Below are positions 1-7,784 of a DNA stretch of 17,676 nucleotides, piece by piece. A program made the position numbers and the translations under genes. The stretch's first letter is position 1. Each line of letters begins with the position of its first letter. The stretch spans positions 255,374 through 273,049 of the forward strand of contig MU631426.1 in the NCBI GenBank assembly GCA_026770615.1, in the 5' to 3' direction. The notes under the pieces are model-generated. The model was given only the letters and a program-made list of their open reading frames with translations, was not told the DNA's origin and ran no database searches. The DNA comes from Pavlovales sp. CCMP2436. Lineage: Eukaryota; Haptophyta; Pavlovophyceae; Pavlovales.

Positions 1-82
1 GGGGCATTCAGCCAAGCACAGTAAATATTTGCGATATCTGTGTGGCTCTGAGCAGGGCACCAACCTGTGTTTGCGAGAGCAA

Positions 83-110
83 TGGCATGCCCGTATGCCT
101 TCGGGCTGCA
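83..110 (-). repeat. Dispersed 28-bp repeat, copy 1
   Basis: The reverse complement contains TGCAGCCCGAAGGCATACGG and GCATGCCA. Similarity extends over an adjoining AT-rich stretch (TTTTTAAATAA-AATAG) shared with the copy at 12784. Confidence 0.85.
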
Positions 111-166
111 TATCGAGTTACGTGAAAAGAACTATTCTTATTTAAAAAAAGGCACACAGCTTATAT

Positions 167-260
167 GGCTTCCAACAAGCTATCGATATAGTAACGGCTA
201 TCGATATAGTAACGATAATTATAGTAACGATAATTATAGTAACTATAATTTGCGGTGCGG
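167..260. repeat. Short AT-rich tandem repeats
   Basis: Repeats based on TATCGATATAGTAACG and ATAATTATAGTAACG. The bracketed 1-539 interval otherwise holds two dispersed repeat copies and no recognised exon. Confidence 0.8.
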
Positions 261-377
261 TATTATAATATAATCGTATTTTATAATCATGATAATTATT
301 CTTGTTCGGAAGCGTGCAGCCGCGATAGGAGAAAGAAAATTTTTTTCTTCGAATAGTACATTTAACGTCCTTCGACT

Positions 378-405
378 TGCAGCCCAAAGGCGTACGGGCA
401 TGCCA
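378..405 (+). repeat. Dispersed 28-bp repeat, copy 2
   Basis: TGCAGCCCAAAGGCGTACGG then GCATGCCA; preceded by CGTCCTTCGACT, comparable to CGTCCTCTGACT before copy 3. Confidence 0.85.
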
Positions 406-435
406 TAGTAAGCAGAGAAAGGGATCAGCAGAGAA

Positions 436-452
436 GGGGGGGGGGGGGGGAG

Positions 453-538
<86 letters not shown>
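436..538. repeat. G15 then A86 homopurine tract
   Basis: Fifteen G are followed by AG and 86 consecutive A. On the minus strand it is a T86-C tract that begins directly at the proposed exon 4 donor (AAG|GTTTT at 540) of the FkbH-like gene. Confidence 0.95.
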
Positions 539-539
<1 letters not shown>

Positions 540-543
<4 letters not shown>

Positions 544-2209
544 GGAAGCCAGTTGATCCGCCACCCTGCTAGCTGCGTGCGCCCCAGGCACAACGGAGGC
601 CGCGCATCTGCACCTAATCATAATAATAATCATGATCATAATCACAATCACAATCACAATCACAAAACGATCAAAATTACGATTACCATAAAAATGCGAA
701 ATAGCTACAATTACGAATAAAATTATCATTACAACTACAATGAAATAATAAAATGACAACAAAATGATAATAATGATAACATGAATAGAATAATAATTTA
801 ATATAAATAACTACATAAATATTATATAAATAACTACATAAATATGAATATGAATGATGATATGAATATGAATATGGATATGAAGACTAAAATGAATAAT
901 TATATGACTATGAATAACAGTACCGTAGCACAGCGGAGGCGGAGGCCGCCCAGAGCTCGGCCGAACACCGGTGTCAAGTGTACCGGACTGGTCCAGTGTA
1001 TTGGAGAGTGCGTCCAGTGCTCCGAGCACGTCTGACTCTTTGTTCTTGGAGCAAAGGCAGATCAGCACCCCTGCACCCGCCGCCAAAGCCAGCCTGTCAT
1101 ATTTATATATATACCAGCACAACTTCCAGGACAGTCAGACAGCCTTCGCACTCCGACGCAGGCTCCTACGCGCTACGCCGAAGTGGGGATTTGGTAGAAG
1201 TGGTGGATGATGAGGAAGCCGAAAATTTTAAATATAATAATAATTGGCTCAGCAGCCTGTCATGACGGATGTATATATATATTTATATATGTACATATAT
1301 ATAGCCGAACGTCAGTGGTCATGTCGCTGCGTGCCAGGTGATCGTTGTAACATGCTAGGGCTGAGATCTCAGACGTGCCGTCACGTCTACGCTCGCCCTA
1401 TCCTCTCATCGCCATTCTGGTCTCCAACCGATTTTCGGGGAATATTTAATTACACATATTTACATATTATGAGCATGAGTATGAGTATGAGTATGAGTAT
1501 GAGTATGAGTATGAGTATGAGTATGAGTATGAGTATGAGTATGAGTATGAGTCAGTATCATCAGAACTACGATTATATCTTAGTGGTCTTTGTACATTTT
1601 TAGATGAGAGGTAGAACTGCTGGAGCCAGGTCTCGGTTGGAGCACTTCGGTTGCTACCGAGATTTAAGCATACTGGTTAAAACTAGTTTACAGTTTACAG
1701 CTATTCGGAATCTAAAATAGCATTTGTTTAAACCTCGCCGGCCAGGTTTAAACAAATAACGTAGACCTGGCTCCAGCACACACTCTGTTAAATTTCAAAA
1801 AATATATGCATCAAGCAGTGTGCTGTTGCTGCACCATGGAGAGTCTGGGAGACACTTTACGGGACCGGGCATTTTTATAAATATTTGCAGTGTGTAAATA
1901 TCTATAAAATGTCCGGCCCCGTAAACGGTCTCCCAGACTCCCAGTGGTGCAGCAACAACACTCTATTAACCTAGGACCGCTTCCGAGCACACGGATAGCA
2001 TCATGATGTTTGAACAGAGTCCTGGCTCCAGTGTGGGTGCACACCTACGGCGCAGCGCGAGGTACGCCCCGCCCAGCTCCAAGCCGAGCGGTCCCTCCTC
2101 GCTCACCGCGCCGCCCCACAGCGTGTTGTCGCAGTCGACGATCACCAGCTTGGTCAGAAAGCCACTTGAGCTGTCCAAAGCAGCCACGGCCTAAAATATA
2201 CAAATATAC

Positions 2210-2253
<44 letters not shown>

Positions 2254-2466
2254 GTATGTGTATATATATATATGTATAAATACATATTTGGTTACGAGGC
2301 CTTTCGAGCTGTCCAAAGCAGTCACGGTCTAAAATTTAAATATAATTGTAAATATACACATATATATAATATATACATTTTATTTATATTTTTATATATT
2401 ATTTATATGTATTTATATGTATACGTATATGTATATGTATGTATGTGCATGTATTTATGTGCGCGC

Positions 2467-2497
<31 letters not shown>

Positions 2498-3541
2498 CGT
2501 TTGTGTGTGTGTGTGTGTAAGTGTGTGCCAATATATATGTATGTCAGTATATGTACACGCAGCAGGCAATGGGCGACGCAGCGCTCAGACCAGCACAACT
2601 TCCAGGACAGTCAGACGCCAGCTTGAATTCCTATCAGTAACATATACACGCAGCTTCTCAGCATGGGGGCAGCCACCGAAAGCCTCGGGAAATAATATCA
2701 ATAATATTAAGGAATACACAAATAGGAATATATTCATATGAATATAATTCATATGCATGTCTAGATATTAATGAGAATATAAATATATGAATATAATAAT
2801 CTGTGTGTATACCCTGCGTGCCAGCGAGGTGGCAAGCGCGGCTGCGAAGGGCTTTGAGAAGGGCTGCGAGGCGAGTGCGTCGCCGGTCGGTGAGTAGTAC
2901 CCCTGCCGGCTGTAGCGCGAATCGAGCGCGGGCAGCCAGGGCGGGAGGGGCGCTGCCGCAAGTGCCTCCAGCTGGGCCCACGTTGCGTACGAGACCGAGC
3001 CGCCGTGCGCGGCCGCGGCAGCCGCACGTAGGAGCACGTCAGCTGCCGCCGCGTGGCAGGAGTGCTGCCCCCCTGGCTCACCCACGGGCTGGCTGCCTGC
3101 CGGGCCGGCGGTGGCGGCAGCGAGCTCGAGCGCGAGTTCGGTGGGCGAGGGCCTACACCGCACGACGAGCAGCGGCGCCCTCCGCGAGTATCCCGAGAGC
3201 GCGCGCGCCAGCGTCTGCAGCGCGTGCGCGCGGCCGCCGGCCGCTCCACCGGCCGCGCCCGGGGGAGGAAGTGCGGCGAACGAGGCAGACGCCTCGTCGG
3301 CAGGCGGGCGCTGACTGCCGAGGTCCTCGAGGCGAATCAGAGCCACGTTTAGTCCAGTGGTGCTGTTGGCCGCGAACGGCGAGTCGGGGTCCAGCAGCTC
3401 GCGGACGAGCGCGCCAAACTCGCACGGGCGCAGCCGCACCTCGCCTGCAGCGTAGAGCCGGAGGAGCCAGAGCCGGAGGTAGCGGTTGATTAGATCGGCA
3501 GCAAACGTGGCGCTCACGCACACGGTGTGCGAGGTGTGCAT
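540..3541 (-). CDS. FkbH-like HAD-superfamily (subfamily IIIC) protein, four exons found, 3' end beyond the left edge
   Basis: Proposed exons on the minus strand are 3541-2813, 2190-2045, 1093-984 and 607-540 (or starting at 613). Reading phases agree at every junction. Exon 1 starts at the ATG at 3539-3541 (MHTSHTVCVSATF) and resembles the N-terminal half of FkbH proteins, including LLDPDSPFAAN and NVALIRLEDLG and ending ALATSLARR. Exon 2 carries HAD motif I, KLVIVDCDNTLWGG. Exon 3 carries motif II, GVLICLCSKNKESDV. Exon 4 carries LAGWRINWLPK, the conserved NWxPK element. Motif IV (usually DDNP) is not in the window. The exon 3 end is uncertain: donors at 984, one about 12 nt further on, and one near 924 keep the same phase; 984 gives spacing closest to the family. 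FkbH proteins of bacteria act in glyceryl-ACP and polyketide extender-unit synthesis; the substrate here is unknown. The family call is firm, the exon edges less so. Confidence 0.8.
1154..1232 (+). repeat. Copy of an acidic coding-like segment
   Basis: GACGCAGGCTCCTACGCGCT through GATGAGGAAGCCGAAAA matches 6866-6936 almost exactly. The translation SDAGSYALRRSGDLVEVVDD is lost into AT-rich sequence after EEAEN. It lies in an intron of the FkbH-like gene, on the opposite strand. Confidence 0.75.
1469..1552 (+). repeat. Hexanucleotide microsatellite (ATGAGT)13
   Basis: One ATGAGC followed by 13 perfect ATGAGT units. It would encode Met-Ser repeats on the plus strand, but no gene is supported there; it lies within an intron of the FkbH-like gene. 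Confidence 0.97.
1619..1777. repeat. Nested inverted repeats forming a branched structure
   Basis: A perfect 15-bp outer stem (GCTGGAGCCAGGTCT at 1619-1633, complement at 1763-1777) encloses two further hairpins: TCTCGGT/ACCGAGA at 1631-1662, and ATTTGTTTAAACCT with its exact complement at 1722-1757. No tRNA signature is visible. It is intronic to the FkbH-like gene and 40 bp from the long foldback. Confidence 0.8.
1816..1963. repeat. Long imperfect foldback (about 70-nt arms)
   Basis: The left arm, 1816-1889, pairs with 1891-1963 at roughly 85% identity and almost no loop. Shared blocks are GTTGCTGCACCA, GTCTGGGAGAC, TTTACGGG and ATTT-TATA-ATATTT. It lies in an intron of the FkbH-like gene. 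It may be a foldback mobile element or a small-RNA-precursor-like hairpin. Confidence 0.85.
2205..2520. repeat. TA, TATG and TG microsatellites
   Basis: A run of TA repeats (about 2208-2240), TATG repeats (about 2239-2258), further TA-rich sequence, and TG repeats (about 2463-2519). All are inside FkbH-like intron 1; the exon-start copy at 2287-2330 lies between them. Confidence 0.9.
2287..2330 (-). other. Copy of FkbH-like exon 2 acceptor and start
   Basis: On the minus strand TTTTAG|ACCGTGACTGCTTTGGACAGC at 2328 repeats TTTTAG|GCCGTGGCTGCTTTGGACAGC at the real exon start, 2190. The copied frame reads TVTALDSSKG against AVAALDSSSG. It lies 138 bp upstream in the intron and diverges before the HAD motif. 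Confidence 0.8.
2555..2645 (+). repeat. Partial third copy of the inverted-repeat family
   Basis: ACGCAGCAGGCAATGGGCGA through CAGTCAGACGCCAGCTTGAA matches the right arm in the same orientation, with AACTTCCAGGA in place of AACATTCAGAA. It lies in intron 1 of the FkbH-like gene. A shorter piece (CCAGCACAACTTCCAGGACA) is at 1114-1143. Confidence 0.85.
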
Positions 3542-3942
3542 CACGCGTGCTGTAGCGGTCGGATCCCAGGCGTTCGTACGATTCGCGCTTTCGCTTCGCA
3601 TGCGGCCATGGACGGAGCCCGTGCCGACGAAATTTAAAAGATGTTCCCCCGGCGCAGACGCGTGACGGCGGAGCTCGGGATCGGCAGCATGCCGCCGCGC
3701 CGCTTGCGGGCACACCGAAGGTCTGATCCCATGGACGGGACGGCACGTATTATAAAGATTCGATTCTAATGCCAGATAATGTGTGTAGTCTCCTTCGGTT
3801 TACAACTGTACATGCAGAAAGCATTTGACCACCAGCTGCCGACAGCTCGCTTATTAGAACATATCGACGCGCTATGTCTGGTGGCTAAATACTACGTACG
3901 CTTAGCTATAACTTACATGCGATCGAATAATCATCAAAAATA
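3542..3942. promoter_or_regulatory. Upstream interval of the FkbH-like gene
   Basis: The frame of exon 1 stays open upstream to about 3715, so a longer N-terminus is possible. I prefer the ATG at 3541 because the decayed copy at 10800 also begins there. Beyond 3750 the sequence becomes AT-rich; no clear TATA box or initiator was identified. Confidence 0.3.
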
Positions 3943-4076
3943 TATATTGACCGATAGGGATTCAAGCTGGCGTCTGACTGTTCTGAATGTTTTGCTGGTC
4001 TGAGCGCTGCGTCGCCCATTGCCTGCTGCGTGCCTTAGTCGGCTGCGCTGGCTTGGGCGCCACCGCGCGTGCCGAT
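3943..4076 (-). repeat. Left arm of a 134-bp inverted repeat
   Basis: The reverse complement matches 6667-6800 with only about three or four differences. Both arms contain GCGCTCAGACCAGCA and CAGTCAGACGCCAGCTTG. The FCP1-like gene is the only recognised gene between the arms. A third, partial copy lies at 2555-2645. Confidence 0.92.
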
Positions 4077-4374
4077 AAAAATATATAGTAATAACTTGAT
4101 ATGCTTCCCACGGGCGAGGCTTCCCCCACTCACGACGACCACGTCCAGGCGCGTGCTGCTGAGTGCCAGGCTGTATCTATCATCATGCCCCGTGTACGCT
4201 GAGGAGCATTCTTCATGACACTGCGCGAGTGCGCTGCCTCTGCTCGACCGGCGACACTGAGCAAGTGAACTAATGACTGACAAGCTGCGAAAGAAAGCTA
4301 CCCAAGACTTACTTGCTTCGGACACGACGAAGAAGACGGCGTACCGTCCCGGGCTGCGGCGCGCCAGATTGGCT

Positions 4375-6062
4375 TCACCGGCCGTCGTTGCTTTGGCCGC
4401 TGGGATTGAGCAGCTTGGTCGGCTTGTCGGAGGGCTTGAAGAAACCGAGCTGCAGACAGATTAACTCAATGTTCTCCGGGCCGACCATCTGGACGATGCT
4501 CGTGAGCGAGGACTCGCGATCGCTCTGATCTGCGTCCTCGTCTCGCACCCGCTTGATGTGCCCGAGGAGCGTGGTGTGCTCCGAGGGGCCGACCAGCTTA
4601 CAGAGCTCGGCGTCAAGGCACGCCTCGAGCTCGTGCAGCGGCAGCTTAGGCGGCATGGGCGGTCCCGCGCGCGGCCACGCAGCCTGCGGCGCACTTCGGC
4701 CGCGTGGATTGCCCGGCGGGGACGGCCCAGCCAAGGAGCCGTCGTTCGCGATGCGCGTGTTGTTCGCAAGGCGCGGGTCTACGCGCGGGTCTGTGCGCCT
4801 GACCGCCGCGCCCTCTCCGCCCGCCGCGCCCCGGCTCCACGACGCCGAAGGCTGCCGCTCAAGCGGCGCGTGTGGCACACCGTCGGTCAGCGGATAGTCC
4901 TCCTCCAAGACCCGCTCTGACCGATACAAGCACTCGAACAGCCAGTTCGGGTTGACGACGTGGATCCCATGCTGGCTCCCGCGGGCGTTCTGAACCGTTT
5001 CCGATCGGCTCGGGCCGGCCACTACGTGCGTGACCATCTCCTCGATAAACTCGGCCAGGCACGTCGCCCCGAGCGCCTGCGCAGAGCCGCGCAGAGCCGA
5101 AGAGCCGGCAAGGCGTAGAAGGGCAAATGGTCAGCACCCAAAGCAAGGCGGAGGTTGGATGGGCGCGAACGCGAGCAAGCGCACGACGCCGCGGACACAC
5201 TCACCTTGGCGGTTTTCCAGAGCGCAGACTCTTGCGTAGATGACTCCTCCTGAATCAGCCCACCGGCGAAGACAACGATCACCCCCTCCAGGATGCGCAT
5301 GCGCACGTTCTCGACTGCCTGACGCACATTCGCGTACGCACCGAGCCGTGCCATCTCGGCGCGGACCTTCTCCACTGCCACCATTGTTGAATTCAATGAC
5401 CAGTCCAGCTTCTCGCCGTTCTCGGGGTCAGCCCCCAGGTAGCGCTCGAGCCCTTTGGTCACGCCCTGCATCAGCGGTGAGATGGCGGCCGTCGTGTCGA
5501 AGAAGTAGAAGGGGCGCGTGGGCAGCACGCATGGTATCGCTTCCTCTTCCCAGACGTCGTCGCGGTCGTCGACGATGAGCGCCTGGTGCAGCTGGTTGCG
5601 CTCGGCGAGCGTGGGGACCAGCTCCAGTTTCTTGATGCGGTCGCCCATCGCGAAGTCGAGGCCGCGCACGACCACGCGCCCGTTGAAGTACACGCCGGAC
5701 GGGTCGATGATTTTGAGAATCTGCGCGACGTACCCCGCGAGGCCGTGCGTGTAGACCGCCAGGTCGAAGACCTCGTGCGCGCGCGCGAGGAAGGCGGCGA
5801 GCCCCGTGCGCAACTTCACCTTGTAGTACAGTTCCCCGGTTGTGTCGTCCTTCGGCACGGTGAAGCGGACCACGTCGTGGGTGAGATTCTCGTACTGCGT
5901 TCGCGTGGTCGCGCTCTCGGGCGCCGCGTGCACGAGCGTGTTATCCAGGTCGAGGATGAGCATGAGCCGCGGTGAGGGGACCGCGGGGGCATCGAGCCGC
6001 GCCGCCTTGCGCGGGTCCATCGCGGCCGCGAGCTCGCGCTTTGCGCCCCAAGAAGGAAGCAT
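4375..6062 (-). CDS. FCP1-like RNA polymerase II CTD phosphatase (FCP1 homology domain plus BRCT domain)
   Basis: There are two exons, 6062-5205 and 5076-4375, separated by a 128-bp intron with donor AAG|GTGAGT and acceptor TGCGCAG|GCG; the phase is conserved. The predicted protein has about 519 aa from the first ATG (6060-6062); a second ATG at 6018-6020 is an alternative. The catalytic signature LILDLDNTLVHA lies near residues 35-46, with nucleophile and acid aspartates D38 and D40. The FCP1 core continues through VYTHGLAGYVAQILKIIDP to a second metal-binding motif, ALIVDDRDDVW, near residue 165. A BRCT domain spans the intron (GVIVVFAGGL to NPNWLFECLYRSERVLEEDY). A proline- and glycine-rich linker and a helical acidic tail follow. 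FCP1 phosphatases dephosphorylate the heptad repeats of the Pol II C-terminal domain in the nucleus. The domain order DxDxT then BRCT is that of FCP1/CPL rather than the small SCP phosphatases. Confidence 0.9.
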
Positions 6063-6666
6063 CCGCGCGCGAGAGCCGATGGGCGGAGGGCGAGGAGGCA
6101 AGGAGCCGGGCAGCGCCGCCGCCGCGGGGGAGACGCTCGGGAGCGAGAGTGGCAAGGGAGAACTGTTCCGCTCGACTGCAGAGGCAAGGGCGCGAGAGCG
6201 CCGCTTTTGAAAAATCTATCAGAGGCGACCGGCATTCGGCTTCGGCCTGACCCTACGAGGATGATCGAACGCACGACGTCTCCTGGGCAGAATGATCCTC
6301 GTTGTCCTCTGCTGAGCCCCGATAGGTTTTTAAATTTTTAAGTGCAGGCTGGGTTTGAGCGCATCCAGGAGGACCTTCCTCGAGTCGAAACCCTCAGCCA
6401 GCGTCCCACCTATCGCTCCCGGGTTCTTCCCGCTACAGGGAATCTGTAACGATACGAAGACATAACTAAAGTTCCCAGTATAAAATAAAAATTTACTCTC
6501 TCTTAAAATGTCTATTTAATTATATTCAAAAAAGTCACCAGTAATCACAGTAATAACACATTAAATGTAATTACATATAATCGCTGCCCAGCTTGGGAAC
6601 ACGACAAACAGCAACCAGCAGATCATCTCCCTAAACGCCCTTGCCCGGGCACACTACCGGAGATCC
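6063..6666. promoter_or_regulatory. Upstream interval of the FCP1-like gene
   Basis: The GC-rich leader near 6063-6220 gives way to AT-rich DNA from about 6470. ACGAGGAT (6254) and ATCCTCGT (6294) form a short inverted repeat that could be a protein site. No recognised gene was found. Confidence 0.3.
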
Positions 6667-6800
6667 ATCGGCACGCGCGGTGGCGCCCAAGCCAGCGCAG
6701 CCGACTAAGGCACGCAGCAGGCAATGGGCGACGCAGCGCTCAGACCAGCACAACATTCAGAACAGTCAGACGCCAGCTTGAATCCCTATCAGTGAATATA
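6667..6800 (+). repeat. Right arm of a 134-bp inverted repeat
   Basis: Near-identical inverted partner of 3943-4076. It begins ATCGGCACGCGCGGTGGCGC and ends in an AT-rich stretch. The arms are about 2.6 kb apart. No target-site duplication is obvious outside them. Confidence 0.92.
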
Positions 6801-6861
6801 TTAATGTAGGGGGGTCGGGCTGGCGGTACGTTTCAAGTTCAAGTCAGACTGATCTAAGCGC

Positions 6862-7125
6862 TCTGACGCAGGCTCCTACGCGCTACGCCGAAGTGGGGAG
6901 CTGGTAGAAGTGGTGGATGATGAGGAAGCCGAAAACAAAGCGCTGGAGTCGCTGCGCAACGCGGGGCCGCCCGACAGTGCGCGAGCAAGCGAGTCCATTG
7001 GTGATCCCAGCGGTGACATATCGCTGGGAAGCGATGTGGTTTTGAATGTCGAGAACTCGTGTGCGCGTGCAGGGCTCGGGCCGCAATATATAATAATAAT
7101 TAACCATATTGATGTCGATAAATAA
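6862..7125 (+). CDS. Possible orphan exon or gene fragment, acidic
   Basis: An open frame reads AGSYALRRSGELVEVVDD, then EEAENKALESLRNAGPPDSA, and ends at a TAA at 7123-7125 after an AT-rich tail. Its base composition and codon pattern up to about 7085 are exon-like, and GACGCAG|GCTCC could be an acceptor. Its first 70 bp recur at 1154-1232. I recognise no family, and no partner exon was identified. It may be a fragment carried by a duplicated repeat. Confidence 0.3.
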   Translation, partial: SDAGSYALRRSGELVEVVDDEEAENKALESLRNAGPPDSARASESIGDPSGDISLGSDVVLNVENSCARAGLGPQYIIIINHIDVDK

Positions 7126-7159
7126 AGTGCAGTCTAACTACATGAGGACCTTCCCCTAG

Positions 7160-7660
7160 AAAAGCGAGGGACACCGAGGACAGGAGGGACAGAGTCCGGG
7201 AGGCGAGTCCTGGCGCGTGCATGCCGAAAACTTCGTGTGATTTTATGCGGTATTCTCTTCGAACAGCACTCGGTACAGTGAACGGCCTTTCACGCATTAT
7301 GAACCCCACCCCGAAAAGCGAGGGACACCTGGAACAGGAGGGACAGAGTCCGGGTGGCGAGTTCGGACACGTTTTTGATGAGAACTTTGTGTGATTTTAT
7401 GCGGTACTGTATTCTCTTTGAACACTCACTCGGTACAGTACTAAATGGCCTCCCACGCTTTGAGAACCCCCCTTCCCCCTCGAAAAGCGAGGGACACCAG
7501 GGACGGGAGGGATAGAGTCCGGCTGGCGAGTCCGGGCGCGTGTTTGCCGAAAACTTAGTGTGATTTTATGCGGTATTCTCTTTGAACAGCACTCGGAACA
7601 GTAAGTTACGACCTTCCACGCTTTGAGAAACCCCACCCCGAAAAGCGAGGGGCGAGCAGG
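7160..7660 (+). repeat. Tandem repeat array, three units of 154-169 bp plus a partial fourth
   Basis: Units begin AAAAGCGAGG at 7160, 7314, 7483 and 7641. Each full unit contains ACAGAGTCCGG or a close variant, GTGTGATTTTATGCGGTA and CACTCGG-ACAGTA. Units differ by substitutions and small indels, so the array is not recent. There is no convincing ORF. It sits between the FCP1-like gene's upstream region and the 3' end of the 7785-10743 gene. Confidence 0.92.
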
Positions 7661-7784
7661 GGGCACAGCGATTATACGCACGCCGTCAACCCATAACCCG
7701 ACAATCCCCGCCGTCTACATTGAACACCTTAAATAATGTCCGTACCACTCCGCCAGTCCAACTCCAACTGGCACCATGTGCATC

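Noticed and set aside
1244..1603. Met-Ser repeat protein
   Set aside because: Encoded by the ATGAGT microsatellite within an intron; no other coding evidence.
2803..3489. Plus-strand arginine- and alanine-rich ORF
   Set aside because: Antisense of FkbH-like exon 1, whose homology is clear.
4134..4284. Possible extra minus-strand exon (acceptor TTTCGCAG, donor GTGAGT)
   Set aside because: It would join in phase from a GTGAAG donor at the FCP1-like stop, but the predicted residues look random and no following exon is visible.
6348..6449. Possible plus-strand exon starting AGFERIQEDLPRVETLSQ
   Set aside because: It has a plausible acceptor and coding look, but it is short, has no upstream exon and matches no family I know.
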